From assembly GCA_963580285.1 (NCBI GenBank), contig OY757014.1:99078072-99142071 (forward strand): a stretch of 64,000 nt of DNA, read 5' to 3'. The notes under the pieces are model-generated. The model searched no databases. It was not told where the DNA came from and worked only from the letters and a program-made list of their open reading frames with translations. Origin of the DNA: Lucinisca nassula (Eukaryota > Mollusca > Bivalvia > Lucinida > Lucinidae). Every line of letters begins with the position of its first letter. The stretch's first letter is position 1. A program made the translations under genes and the position numbers. Positions 11,061-22,099 of the stretch are shown here, one piece after another.

Positions 11061-12261
11061 CAGAACTTGAACCGTTGCGCTATTTTATCGATGCAACATA
11101 TAGGTGAGAGCAGTCTGAGCTATCAATAGAGTCTTGACAGACTCGTGTGAACACTGAATACACAGATCAGACGCCGCGTAATGTGGCTTCTGCTCAGCAG
11201 GTTGCGCAGGGACTACACTGTTTGCTTAAATAGTGGCATTTGAGGGTTAAATGAAATAGTAAGAGGATGCCAGGTTGCTCACGTAATGAAAGAAATACAG
11301 TACACGCTGTCACGTGACGTCTTCGGAACAATCCATTCATAAAACTATGCCAAGTCGAGTAAAAATAGGCTTTTCGCACTTCTGTTTAAAACCTTGAAAT
11401 GTTTAAGAGCAAAAAATGAGCAGCCCAGTCTTTATAAATGGTATCGTTATTAGGCATACAGCGTAGACCCAGATCGGATAGACACTACATTCCTTCTGAT
11501 CAGGGTCGGAACTGTTCACCATATGTATGTAGCAACAGTTTTTAACATGAGTCAGGCCCGTACGCAGACTCTGAAAAGGGGCGAGTTGAGGGTGCGAATT
11601 TTGGGTGAAAAACTGCATGAATCTGAGATAATTTCCAAAAGTGGGGAGGGGCTCCGTTTGCACCCTCCCAACTGTGTGCGGGCCTGCATCAACAGGTAAA
11701 ATTAACTTTTTTGTTTGAGCATATCGCTGAAGGGGCTCTGTTACAGATCACTGTTATTCAGGAGCTGGGATGCAGTGGTTGGACTGAACGAGGAGAAAAG
11801 AGAGAGGAGAAACAACGACAAACATTGTAGATGCTGATCAGAAGCCATCGATGGACCTACACTGTTTGCAGCTGGATAAAATGTTAAACATGTAATATTT
11901 TTCAGCACAGATTGTTTTGCATAATCAATGAAATACTCTAAATTCAGAAAGATGAATCAATATACACGTATATAGAAGGGAAACAATGAAACACATTAAC
12001 ACATGACAAGTACATGTAAATAATTTGACGGAAATGCTACCATATTTTTTCAGACCAAAAAATTGACTGAACACTGTTCTTATAATGAAGAGTTTTATCG
12101 GGTACCTACAGTCTGTGTTATAAAGCAGAGAATCTTTTGCTTACTATTGTCCGCGTGACTATCACTGACCATCTGACCTTGAACAAAATCCAAGTACTGT
12201 TTGTTTATAGCATCCCTAAGACGTCAGAGCGAAGCGTAAGAAGGAAATTCTGGGCTGTGCT
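11061..12261. other. Mostly unassigned, with HC fragment and a small TIR element
   Basis: A damaged HC hairpin lies at about 11165-11226 (CAGATCAGACGCCGC ... ACTACACTGTTTGC). The 134-bp TIR element at 11553-11686 is listed separately. Nothing else was recognised. Confidence 0.4.
11553..11686. mobile_element. Small TIR element (CAGGCCCGTACGCAG ends)
   Basis: The left end CAGGCCCGTACGCAG is the imperfect complement of the right end CTGTGTGCGGGCCTG. The interior is short and GT/GA-rich. No clear flanking duplication was found. The ends resemble common CAGG..-type MITEs, but the superfamily cannot be assigned from this copy. Confidence 0.5.
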
Positions 12262-12562
12262 CGTTTGTTTGTTTGATTTGAGGTTTAGCGTCCACGTCAA
12301 CACTGTATAGGTCATTTGGAGACGTTACTGCCAATCGTATGGGACTCTTACCCGACACTGAGATGAAACGACTTCTCAAGCCCTGTCGCGCATTGAAACC
12401 AATAAGGTTTATAAGCATGGACGGTCCGACTCGCACCGCTTTGCTTGGGCAGGCGTAGATCATCTAAGCGGTTTGTTTACCAGTACTCGTGTGCGGTCGG
12501 TTTCAGCTCTGCGTGGAAGCATCATGCAGCCCATCTATTATTCAAGCTCCAATGGGCGGAGC
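12262..12562 (-). mobile_element. S1 SINE, full length
   Basis: It starts with the inverted tail (GTTTGTTTGTTTGATTTGAG) and ends with the head GCTCCAATGGGCGGAGC. It follows the S1 order throughout and carries more substitutions than neighbouring copies. Confidence 0.85.
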
Positions 12563-12776
12563 GGTGGGACTGTGCTCGCGCACTTTGGCATTGGCAAACA
12601 GAATCTACATAATCAAACGCTACATAACGCAATATCTGATCAGATATACTGTGCTTGCTTAAATTTAAATGAACAGTTCGATTCTCAGTTCATGAGATTA
12701 TACTAAATATATGGACCGATTGCATGCCGGAATGTTGCGACGCACTGAGAATAATCGATAACTGAACGTAAATTGC

Positions 12777-13066
12777 TTTGTTTGTTTGATTTGAGGTTTA
12801 ACGTCCCCGTCAACACTGTTGGAGACGTTGCTTCCAATTTTGTGGGACTTTTACCCGACATTGAGATGAAATGACATCTCAAGCCCTGTCGCCCAGTGAA
12901 ACCAAAAGGTTTCATTAGCATGGACGGTCCACCTCACCTCGCGGTTCCTGGACAGGCTTAGATCCTCTAAGCGGTTTACCAGTACTAGTGTGTGGGCCGG
13001 ATTCAGCTCTGCGTGGAAGCATCATGCAGCCCATATATTTCTTCAAGCCCCTATGTGCGGGGGCTA
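12777..13066 (-). mobile_element. S1 SINE, full length, with TSD
   Basis: It is flanked by a 13-bp direct repeat with one mismatch, GAACGTAAATTGC at 12764-12776 and GAACGGAAATTGC at 13067-13079, as expected after target-primed insertion. The head is cut slightly short (CCCTATGTGCGGGGGC). Confidence 0.85.
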
Positions 13067-13385
13067 GAACGGAAATTGCATTTATGTAAATTGCATTTAT
13101 TTAATCAATGCATATCTGAAACAAATAAAAATATATGATATTTTCACACATGAAAAATAACAGCCCAGACTACTTTTTCTCGCCAAAATCATATGTTAAC
13201 GATAAAATAATTCTGTAAAATACCTTGAAAAGCACTCTTTGAACTGTAAAAATGATGTATTCATAATGGCGATCTGTTTATGTTTTGAAACTGACAAGTG
13301 TGACGTCATAGCCATGTCAAAATTGTGACGTACGATACGATTGATCAATTACCGTAAATATCGCATAAAAATGTAATATAAAATG

Positions 13386-13420
<35 letters not shown>

Positions 13421-13595
13421 TTTCAACACACTCGATGAAATATTTTTGATATCCACCTCAAAAAAGTAAATATCCTCTATATATAAAGAGTGAATAATGG
13501 GATAAACTGACAAAATGAATACCAGATTCGTGTGATTTCAAGCTCGGATTTGTGAATGCATGCAGAATGCAAGCGTTCTCGAAGCCTTTGTTTTG
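13067..13595. other. Unassigned, with poly-T and a fold-back remnant
   Basis: A poly-T run lies at about 13388-13415. At 13470-13590 the phrases GGGATAAACTGA, AATACCAGAT and GCGTTCTCGAAGCC match the fold-back elements at 36100-36370 and 37340-37590, indicating a decayed copy. Confidence 0.45.
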
Positions 13596-14091
13596 GATAG
13601 CCAATTGGCCTTTTTGTGGGAAAGTAGCTGTGATACAACGCATAATGAAGTAATGTAGTAATTTCTTCATTTTCAAAATTTTTACTTCATTATGCGTTGG
13701 CATAGTCGATGCGAAATGAAATAAAATGTAGTTTTTACTTCATTATGCGTCGATACTAAGAGGTTTGCGCAAAATGAAATTATTACTTCTTTTAACGGTG
13801 ATAGGTGGCATACATAATTTTTCTTTATTATGCGTCGACAGTTTCTTTGATTGATTTGATTTTCAATCGGCCTAGTAGTTTCAAGGGAGATGTTTGAAAA
13901 TGCTGACAACGCAGACGACACAGACATCGCAGCCGCAGATGACGACGGACCAATGACTCTCCGTTAAGCTCCCCCTGGTGAGTTATATCTAAGGTCGATT
14001 TCCTTTTAAGCGGCACCATAATATATGATACATAAGGTTTGTATAGCAAATATCCTTAATATATAGGTATCTAGTTCCATATAAGACACAG

Positions 14092-14262
14092 AAGCCTATG
14101 TGGTGTAGTAGTTATGCTATAGCTACTCGCCTGATAAACCGGGGTAGCAGGATCGATCCCAGTCTTGAAACCGAGATCCCGTTTCCGTATGAATGAGTCT
14201 TGAGACCAAGTTCGCTACTTTGTATGACCTTAGCTGTTGGTGGGACGGAAACTGAAACACAC
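14092..14262 (+). mobile_element. S4 SINE, tRNA-derived
   Basis: The head contains TGTGGTGTAGTAGTTATGCTA (A-box-like) and GGATCGATCCC (B-box-like). It continues with GAATGAGTCTTGAGACC and CGTATGACCTTAGCTGTTGG, as in the copies at 44908 (+) and 19100 (-). Confidence 0.7.
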
Positions 14263-14460
14263 TCGCACTCCTTTTAAGATGCATAGATGGACAAACAACT
14301 GGGCTAAGACTGGTCCAAGCCAATATGGTCCCCCACCACAACTATTGTGTGCACTACATGATCATGTGTTGAGCCTTAAAACACAAATGAGGGAAAAACA
14401 TCAGACATGAGACCAAAATAGCGTAAGGCGTTCAGTTTTAACTCTACTAGCATAATCAAA

Positions 14461-14669
14461 TACAGTGAAATTCCGCTATTAAGACCACCTAAAATTAAGA
14501 CACATTTTGTTTTTAAAGCATATTTTGAAGGTCAAAGTTACATTTTCTTTGTGATTGCGACATTCAGTGTGCTCTTGTGGAAGACCATCTTTGGGACTAT
14601 TCAAATGTGGTCTTAAAGACCACGTTTGAACTGTCTTTAATGTAGTCTTTATATTGGAATTTACCTGTA
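14461..14669. mobile_element. Pg2 MITE, complete, TA-flanked
   Basis: The left end TACAGTGAAATTCCGCTATT and the right end, complementary to TACAGGTAAATTCCAATATA, form terminal inverted repeats of about 28 bp. The centre contains AAATGTGGTCTTAAAGACCACGTTT, a short palindrome. Other copies lie at 43689-44107 and 52052-52500, each interrupted. Confidence 0.75.
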
Positions 14670-14912
14670 TTGCTTCCTAAGTCTTTGGTCTCCTTTCGTA
14701 GACAGCTATGTTCTTCCATCATTACTTCATTTTGCGTCGATATGGTGCATATCAACGCGAAATGAAATATTTTTTTTACTTCATTTCGCGTCGACTACGC
14801 CAACGCATAATGAAATAAAAAAAAATCAAAATGAAGAAATTGCTACATTACTTCATTGTGCGTTGTATCAAAGCTGACCTTTTGGCTTTCCGCAATTGGT
14901 GTTTCCTTTAGT

Positions 14913-15197
14913 GGAATTCGTTTCCGCTGACCGTTCCAAGGCGGTTCTTCTGTCGCGGTTTATTTTTGTTATGGTTTGTCTTTGGGTGTTTGTGTCGCTT
15001 ATATTATTTTATTTTGGATAGCCTATTGGCTGTTTTGTGTTAAAGTAACTGTCCTTTTGGCTTTCCGCTATTGATGTTTGCATTAGGGTCTGTTGTTTCA
15101 TGTTTGTGTTTCTTTCCCTTTGGTGTCTCTGATGAGAGCTGTGGGTAAATTGTATCGATTCCTGATCATTGCCTTCACTTCTGTTTTGCCTGATAAA
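14913..15197 (+). mobile_element. LR retroelement 3' end
   Basis: It runs from GTGGAATTCGTTTCCGCTGA through GGTTTGTCTTTGGGTG, TTTTGGATAGCC and TTTCTTTCCCTTTGGTGTC to the usual end CCTTCACTTCTGTTTTG at 15197. The 14871-14912 part is joined out of order (GGTGTTTCCTTTA directly before GTGGAATTC), so the copy is rearranged. Confidence 0.7.
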
Positions 15198-15728
15198 ATT
15201 GAGATCAAAACACACGTACTGGTATTCCCTATAGCTATTACTAAAATCGGACTTGGGTAAGCGGAGACTGCTACGTCATAGCAGTGACATCAGAACCATT
15301 TGACAGGCGACCATTTTCATTCGGCAAATGTTAATATTTTCGTAAGTTCAAGTATACATAGTATAGCTTTGGTGTAAAATTTAGCTTAAGAGGTGGGAGG
15401 TGCAATGTCTAGTCAAAAACATCACATTTATGCTAACCGGTGAAACGGACGTAACTTATGCTGGCTTCTCTCACTTCAGATATTGCTCTTTTAAAAGCTT
15501 TTTATGGCTCTGCAGTGGTGTATGTATTTTACTTTAGCTGACCCGTTTGCATTGTATCCTGTTTATGTTCAAAGTTTTACGATCGAAAAAATATATATAT
15601 ACAGAACCCTTCTTTCTCAATATGGCGATTCAAAAAAATACCAGGGCATAATTTTATTGGAGCATTTCATATACGAGTAATATTCTTGAAATTTCTCTTT
15701 GTATCCTTCTCATATGGATATAAGTATC
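15198..15728. other. Unassigned
   Basis: No gene or clear repeat was seen. A motif at about 15267-15293 (CTACGTCATAGCAGTGACAT) matches the terminal repeat of the element at 42443-42886, so a decayed end of that family may be present. Confidence 0.35.
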
Positions 15729-16287
15729 CATCACGAAAACACGCCTATATCATTTTTACCCAATTGAACCCCAAGTTAGCCCCCGCCCATAGGGGCTTGA
15801 AGAAATATATGGGCTGCATGATGCTTCCACGCAGAGCTGAATCCGGCCCGCACACTAGTACTGGTAAACCGCTTAGAGGATCTAAGCCTGTCCAGGAACC
15901 GCGGTGCGAGGCGGACCGTCCATGCTAATAAACCCTATTGGTTTCATTGGGCGACAGGGCTTGAGATGCTATTTCATCTCAATGTCGGGTAAAAGTCCCA
16001 CAAAATTGGAAGCAACGTCTCCAAAATAACCTTTACAGTGTTGACGGGGACGTTAAACCTCAAATCAAACAAACAAACAAACAAAACCCCAAGTTTATAT
16101 AGTAAAACTGGGGTTTACGGGGTATACCTTATTTTTCTTATTTCTGCTCTAAAATCTAAATTGTGGGTACTCGTTAGAACCGCCTCGACGTGTACCCACA
16201 ATCCATATTTTGAGCAGAATAAGAAATATATCACAATTTTTCATCTTAAAATTTTCGATTTTCAACGTTAAAATTTACAGTGTATGC
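15729..16287 (+). mobile_element. FB-A fold-back element carrying a nested S1
   Basis: It begins CATCACGAAAACACGCCTAT, the FB-A end. S1 interrupts at 15778-16084, and the arm resumes with ACCCCAAGTTTATATAGTAA. The core hairpin at about 16160-16205 has lost one half of its inner stem (GAACCGCCTCGACGTGTACCC). The right end has decayed. Confidence 0.7.
15778..16084 (+). mobile_element. S1 SINE, full length, with TSD inside FB-A
   Basis: The direct repeats AACCCCAAGTT at 15767-15777 and 16085-16095 flank it exactly. The sequence is close to the other young-looking copies, and the tail is (CAAA)n. This shows directly that S1 moved after FB-A was in place. Confidence 0.9.
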
Positions 16288-16458
16288 CATTTCGTATTGT
16301 GTTCCATTCAAATCGTCATTATAACGAGTTGTGTCGCAATATCGAATGTCGGTATAGAGAGGATTGACTGTAACGACCCGAATTACAAGAAGAAACGAAG
16401 AAGACTCGTACACGTGACTAAGTAGACACGACCTTATTCCTAACAACAGGACAACACT

Positions 16459-16589
16459 AACAAGTACCCACAATCTATATTTTGAGCAAAAATAAGAAAA
16501 CTAAGGTTTCCCCCTGTAAACCCAGTTTTACTGTATAAAAGTGGGGTTCAAGAGGGGCAAAATTATATAGGCGTGTATTCGTGATGCAT
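16459..16589 (+). mobile_element. FB-A right half
   Basis: It starts at AACAAGTACCCACAATCTAT in the core and runs through ATTTTGAGCAAAAATAAG to the end ATAGGCGTGTATTCGTGATG. The left arm is missing or displaced by the 170 bp before it. Confidence 0.7.
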
Positions 16590-17019
16590 AATGCGACACT
16601 TTATGGATTTACCGAAAGGGAAAACATAATTGATTTATTGATTGATCGATTGATTGATTGAGTTGGGGTTTTACGACACGTCAAACCTTGTGAGTCCTTC
16701 TGTGTCGTCTCTCAGAAAAGGGTAGAAAGAGACAGAAGAGACTCTAGAGGGGATGAAATTGAATGACAAGCTAAAAAGAGGAAAATAAATGGCAGTGTAG
16801 TACAAGAACAGCAGGACTTGCCAACCCGTAAGCCAATATCACTCGGACGCCCGACAGATACACAGGCTACATGAGTCAACCACGCCCCGGAAAACATTAA
16901 GCATTCAAATTGTAACTAACTCATAAACAGAATATTGACTCCAGAAATTTACAACAGGCGCCAAAATGTATTACTGTTATATAGTTAAATTTGATTTCTC
17001 GTATGATCTCAAGCTCCTT
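16590..17019. other. (ATTG)n and a possible SINE-like tail, otherwise unassigned
   Basis: At about 16628-16680, (ATTG)n is followed by GAGTTGGGGTTTTACGACAC, which has the style of a SINE 3' end on the minus strand. The phrase CAGCAGGACTTGCCAACCCGTAAGCCAATAT near 16810 resembles text near 35500. No full element could be delimited. Confidence 0.35.
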
Positions 17020-17909
17020 TCTATGGAAGCCGATAGGGGACATTTTGACTTGTGACTTTTGAACTTGTGACTTATGACTTGCGACGTCGGAGTTGCATGC
17101 CTAATTTTTGCGACTTATGACTATTGACTTTCGACAAATCTGACGCAGTCGAAGACGGCGGTCAACGACGGTGTCGATCCAGCGATTTTGCTGCTCCTGT
17201 ATTATATTGTTTGATGAATGCCATTATGAAGACTTGTTTATGTTTTTTACTCCGTTTTTGTTATCTTTGTATGACTTATGACTTGCGACTTATAACTTTG
17301 ACTTGTGATTTATGACTTGTGACTTATCACTTTCGACTTATGACTTGTTGACTTTTGGTGCAAACCCGAAAAATATCGGATAGCGGACAACGGCACCGAC
17401 AATTCCGGTGTATATTGTTTAGAAATGCCACTTAGAAGACCCTGTTTCATGTATTATCAACTCTGTTTTAGTGACAATTTACTACCGCCTGTGTTGTTAT
17501 GCCCTATTACTTTAGATTCGCGCCAAGAAATTGTCTTAAGTTGCAAGTCAAAACTCAAAAGTCATAAGTGACAAGTCATAAGTCGAAAGTCACAATTCGA
17601 AAGTGAAAAGTCATAAGTGACAAGTCAAAACTCATAAGTCAAAATTCATAAGTGACAAGTCATAAGTCTTAAAAATTCACAAAATCAGAGTAAATAACCT
17701 ACCATATGATATTTTCGGTGGCATTTTTCAAACAATATAAAACAGAAGGAGAAAAATCGCTTGCCTCACCGGAATCTTAGCCGTCGTTGTCCGAAATCGG
17801 CCGTTGCTTGAGGTATGTCAAAAGTCACAAGTAAAAAGTCATAAGTCGCAAGTCGGTAGTCACAAGTCGTTAGTCACAAGTCAAAATGTCCCCTATCGGC
17901 TTCCATACC
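17020..17909. mobile_element. 890-bp fold-back built of GACTTATGACTTGT repeats
   Basis: The left edge CTATGGAAGCCGATAGGGGA (17021) is complementary to the right edge near 17888-17907. Both arms then carry runs of GACTTGTGACTT/GACTTATGACTT, followed by a less repetitive block (TATATTGTTTGATGAATGCC, mirrored near 17725-17750) and more GACTTATGA runs. The arms are about 400 bp and the centre is near 17480. No frame encodes a recognisable protein. Confidence 0.7.
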
Positions 17910-18081
17910 TTTCACATACTATGCATTGCACAAAGATTTAGCAAATCGATTGATCCTAGCGCAAACTTGACATGTCAAATTATGACGTGAGCCGTATGTG
18001 AATGAGGGTATTTTTGGACGGAAATTTACAACAGTCATTAAAGTCTGTTTCATAATCGCGACGAGAGGGATAAATAGGAAT

Positions 18082-18152
18082 GCTCAGCGGTTTACGATCG
18101 GTTTCAGATTATGCCGCTCAATCTATTTCTCTAAGCCCCGACGGGCGGGGCC
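18082..18152 (-). mobile_element. S1 head fragment
   Basis: CAGCGGTTTACGATCGGTTTCAG and CTAAGCCCCGACGGGCGGGG match the 5' half of S1 with an internal deletion. The surrounding 17910-18350 holds nothing else recognised. Confidence 0.55.
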
Positions 18153-18354
18153 TTAGTATATGAAGTTTAAATCTGAAAATGATTATGGCGATGAATGTGT
18201 CAATTTATGTTTTATCAGCTATCGCCAGCTTTAACCATGGACAGAAACCACAAAAGCTCTTTGTTGATATACACGAGCATCAAAAGCTCTGACAAGATCG
18301 GCATTGTGCGCAGGCTATAATCAGACATGGACCTTTCAAGCACCAACAACTTTA

Positions 18355-18800
18355 TGGGTCGATTGTTTGTCAATCGACCCAAAGTTACTAAGCATAAAAA
18401 CGCTTCAGTGCTGAAGTCCATGTGACTATCACTGATTTGCACGAAACCCATATAACTTATTTATAGAAAATAGTAGCGTTAATTTGATCGCAGTAGGTTA
18501 TCTATAGAAACTGGACTGGAACCATGAGTCGGGCTTGACAAATGTCGTAGACCCAACTCAGACGCCACAGAACACGACGTCTTATATGGGTCTGGACTCT
18601 TTGCTCACAGTACAGGAATTAAGGATCAGACGACGCAAAACGCAGCGTCTGATCAGGGTCTACACTTTTTGCTTAAACACTTGAATTTAAGGGTTAAACA
18701 AAACATTTTATGTCCAGGACTATTTTCCCAGCCTACACTCGGTGACAATCGACCCACCGGTATTCAACGGACGTTAAACCTCAAATCAAACAAACAAATC
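18355..18800 (+). repeat. Composite repeat with HC hairpin and an S1 tail
   Basis: It starts with the inverted repeat GGGTCGATTGTTTGTCAATCGACCC and the phrase GTCCATGTGACTATCACTGA shared with 10962-11060. An HC hairpin follows at about 18620-18680 (ATCAGACGACGCAAAACGCAGCGTCTGAT). An S1 3' tail (GGACGTTAAACCTCAAATC plus CAAAC) closes it at 18768-18800. Confidence 0.5.
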
Positions 18801-18940
18801 AATGCTTTGATTTTTCATCAGCATGTTGATGAAATACCATTCAGAAAAGTTTTGAGATTAATTTTGCCATACACTGTTGCCACGCATCCAGCTGAAAGAG
18901 CCATACAAACCGAAGTTGAAAATCTTAGCAAGTGTTCTAA

Positions 18941-18944
<4 letters not shown>

Positions 18945-19028
<84 letters not shown>
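18945..19028. repeat. (TC)n microsatellite
   Basis: About 80 bp of uninterrupted CT dinucleotide. Open frames through it are low-complexity Leu-Ser repeats and are not genes. Confidence 0.95.
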
Positions 19029-19029
<1 letters not shown>

Positions 19030-19099
19030 CGATGGCCTTGTCACAGTCTTCTGTCGAGACAAGACAATCAACGAATGAGCACTCTGTATCTTGCTAAAA

Positions 19100-19262
19100 G
19101 AGTGAGTGAATATTTGAGTTTAACATCTCACCAACAACTAAGGTCATACGGCGACGGGGCCTCGGTTTAAAGACTCATCCGAAATTATTGAGAAGCCCCG
19201 GAATCGATCCTGCGACCCCTGGTTTACAAGGCGAGTAGCATAACTACTGTACCATGGAGGCT
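19100..19262 (-). mobile_element. S4 SINE, tRNA-derived
   Basis: The minus strand reads GCCTCCATGGTACAGTAGTT, GGTCGCAGGATCGATTCC and GATGAGTCTTTAAACCGAGG, then CGTATGACCTTAGTTGTTGG and a GAGATGTTAAAC end. The order is the same as at 14092 and 44908. Confidence 0.7.
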
Positions 19263-19613
19263 TCTGTCTTGCTATTAAGAAGACGGCATGTATGACGGAT
19301 AGCATAGTCATGGCATTGAGCGTAGAGGAAAATCAGATTTTCCGTCACTGACAAAACCATAAGTACGAGTAGTCCTAACTCCATTGTTTGGTCAAAGCAA
19401 GCTGAAAGCTTCAGGTGCCTTAACTAGAAGTATGGCGAACTAGTTCATACTCACATTCTGACCATTTCATGGAAGACGAAGACTAGGCGGCTCTCTTGAA
19501 TTTCCACGGCCCCCGCCCATAGGGGCTTGAAGAAATATATGGGCTGCATGATGCTTCCACGCAGAGCTGAATCCGGCCCGCACACTAGTACTGGTAAACC
19601 GCTTAGAGGATCT

Positions 19614-21121
19614 AATAGAAATCAAAAATGAGTTCCTTTAAGAGCAATGAAAACATTTATAAGAAAGAAGATGGGTCATACTACGTAGTTTCGGCTAATG
19701 AAAAGTAGAAGTAAAACAAAGATCAGGAATTGATACAATTAACTTACTCCACCCATAAAAGACACCAAAGGGAAAGAAATACAAACATTAAGCGACCAGA
19801 CCATAATGGAAACATAAACAAAGGAAGGCCATAAGGACGGTTACTTTCCCACAAAATGGCCATATGGCCATCCAAAACCAAAAGACACAAGTGATACACA
19901 CAGTAAGTAACAAACAACAACATAAATAAATCGCCACAGAAGAGCCGCCTTGGAACGGTCAGTGGAAGATTTCCACTGGGGGGCTTAAATCGATTTTACG
20001 TGGCCACAATCCTCGCCCTTACTTCCGTCGCGATTTAGACAAATAATTTGTTCAGTCCGCATGAAGGCCTCCTAACTCATCAGTGCAACATCTCCGTGAA
20101 CACAAAAATCAAAGAACCACAGAGGTGAGACAACGGTGAGGACTCGACAGCAAGAAACCACTGAAATGCTGGAGCAAAAGAAAACCAACAGTTAGACTCC
20201 GATGAGCCCGACCAGAGACAGAGCATCAGGCACCAACCAACATTATCTCTCTAATTTTCAATAAGCCTTTACGTTGGAGCCGTCATAGAATCTGAGGCCT
20301 GACCCACCGGCGTGCAATTAAAGAGGGAAGCAAAGTTGCCAACCGTGATTGGGTTAACTACCATGCATGCAGTCTGTCGTATAATACCCATGTTGTACCC
20401 AATCTTTATATATCGAAGAATGATTTTACGAAATTGGGTGCTGAAGTCATTGCGGTTATATATTTTTCTGAATTTATATACTAAGTCACCATAAAATTCG
20501 GGTTCCGATAGACCTTGTTGCAGAAGAGATTTAAGTCCAATATTGAATTTTGAAATTAAATCAGAATGACGTCTATAAAATTTTGAAAAGGCTTTGCGTA
20601 GTTTATGGTACCGATAACCCTGATTAACGAGTTGAAGCCTCATCAGTGACCCTGTAATGATCCGGCAAAGAAAGCCAGAAGAAACATACTGCAATTTTGA
20701 GAATTTCGAATAGGCAGTCGATTCAAAGACTGATATAAATCAAAATGGGGTCCAAATAATAAAAAACCTGTCTAGAATGTGAGTCTAAACCAATAATTTA
20801 TTTCTGATTTCTCAGAATATTCACGCTGATCCCAAAGGACCAAAAGTAAAATATAAACTGCACTATGGTTGATTTACGGGGAGACCTTTTACGGCCGCCA
20901 CACGGCACAACACCAGCTGCAGTGAAGGCAAATAAAAAAAATGAGTTCCTTTAAGAGCAATGAAAACATTCATAAGAAAGAAGATGGGTCATACTACGTA
21001 GTTTCGGCTAATGAAGCCTCATCAGTGACCATGTAATGATCCGGCAAAGAAAGCCAGAGGAAACATACTGCAATTTTGAGAATTTCGAATAGGCAGTCGA
21101 TTCAAAGACTGATATAAATCA
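19614..21121 (-). mobile_element. LR retroelement 3' copy, rearranged, inside S1
   Basis: In minus orientation it contains the coding end (20269-20694), the 3' untranslated part, and the usual 3' boundary near 19690. The block ATGAGTTCCTTTAAGAGC..TTTCGGCTAATGAA appears at about 19628-19690 and again at 20940-21017. A second block, GAAGCCTCATCAGTGACC..ATATAAATCAAA, appears at 20635-20745 and 21016-21120. The insertion is therefore internally duplicated. Confidence 0.6.
20269..20694 (-). pseudogene. LR retroelement protein, C-terminal fragment
   Basis: About 141 codons remain open on the minus strand. The frame stays open a little further upstream (phrases FESTAYSKFSKL), and the apparent start is not a true ATG, so this is the end of a longer protein. 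It is basic, with FSKFYRRHSDLISKFN and FRKIILRYIKIGY, and ends NCTPVGQASDSMTAPT. That ending is also found, changed, at 10330-10379 (+), 25930-26000 (-) and 32450-32530 (-), each directly before the same 3' untranslated sequence. This shows it is the conserved C-terminus of a repeated mobile element, probably a non-LTR retrotransposon because copies share a 3' end and vary at the 5' end (inference). No reverse transcriptase or nuclease motif is present in the fragment. Confidence 0.55.
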
Positions 21122-21330
21122 AAGCCTGCCCAGGAACCGCGGTGCGAGGCGGACCGTCCATGCTAATAAACCCTATTGGTCTCATTGGGCACAGGGCTTG
21201 AGATGTCATTTCATCTCAATGTCTGGTAAAAGTCCCACAAAATTGGAAACAACGTCTCCAAAATGACCTTTACAGTGTTGACGGGGACGTTAAACCTCAA
21301 ATCAACCAACCAAATCTCTCGAATTCCCAC

Positions 21331-22099
21331 ATTCTGTTATTGTTAGGAGCAAATGTGAGGCAATTTTCTGCCTTGGTTAAACTGCATAGTAGTTACACAG
21401 TTTCATTGACCATTTCGAGATCGTAACATGATAATCTTTATGACCTACGCTTCATCTTGCAACAACATATCAATCATGGTTATGCGTTAATAGATCCTTC
21501 AATAAAACATGGTGGAACACTTGAAACTTTATCAGTTTTTTTCTTTCGTTTAGTTCTAATTTACATATGGCGGGAACTACCCTCTAATCAGAATCCTGGT
21601 CAGTTGCTTAAATTGGTTTCTGACATTTTGTTAACAAATCACAGGCCTAGTTTACATATAGCGGGTGTTTCAATCTATTCGTCGTACCCATGAGCCCATA
21701 TAAAAGTGTCTTTTAGGCCTCTACACGGGCACAAGCGCGGAATATTTCTTTAAATCACAACTCGTTAGGCATCTGCTATCAGTGATGGCATCTAAAATGG
21801 GCCCAGAAGATCTCGTTGACATTTAAGGTCCACATGGAGTTCAGTGGGGACACCCGTTGCTCCTTAATTGAAGCGTCAATGGGGAATTTATACAGCATGA
21901 CGTATACTGAATTTTGCAACTTTTTGCAAGAGGTGTAAGTTTCAGGCTCTGGGAGTTTCTTTCCTGGATTTGGAAAACGAGTACATAGAAATTACAGAAC
22001 GTAACTATCACAAAGTTGTGAGTCTTGTGGGAGCACTGACTCATTGAGAATTAATATCAAAGTAACGGAGGGTACCTCGCCAAGGTAGGTCTTTATTTT
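21331..22099. other. Unassigned
   Basis: A 78-codon open frame at 21457-21693 (+) shows no recognised domain. No repeat family was recognised apart from a T-run at about 22090-22114 belonging to the next SINE. Confidence 0.35.

Larger units (their letters stand above)
13628..14870. mobile_element. TIR element with TACTTCATTATGCGT subrepeats
   Basis: Long terminal inverted repeats, traceable for well over 100 bp, run inward from GATACAACGCATAATGAAG (left) and its near-complement at 14850-14870. Both arms contain several copies of TACTTCATTATGCGTCGA and GCGAAATGAAAT. The interior holds an S4 SINE (14092-14262) and a Pg2 MITE (14461-14669). No transposase frame is visible, so it is probably non-autonomous. 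Confidence 0.65.
13596..14912 (+). mobile_element. LR fragment split by a 1.24-kb TIR element
   Basis: LR sequence TTTTGGATAGCCAATTGGCC...GTGGGAAAGTAGCT ends at about 13627 and resumes near 14871 with AGCTGACCTTTTGGCTTTCC. Other copies have this text uninterrupted (GTGGGAAAGTAACTGTCCTT). The repeated AGCT on both sides is consistent with a short target duplication. Confidence 0.65.
19508..21314 (+). mobile_element. S1 SINE split by a 1.5-kb LR insertion
   Basis: The S1 5' part is 19508-19613 (to GAGGATCTA). The 3' part is 21122-21314 (from GCCTGCCCAGGAACC). TSDs on the outer sides, TCTCTTGAATTTCCAC (19492-19507) and TCTCTCGAATTCCCAC (21315-21330), are nearly the same, proving that the two halves are one insertion later interrupted. 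Confidence 0.85.

Noticed and set aside
18669..19170. Open frames of 142 and 97 codons through the (TC)n run
   Set aside because: They are long only because the CT dinucleotide run has no stops. The flanks are SINE and composite repeat.
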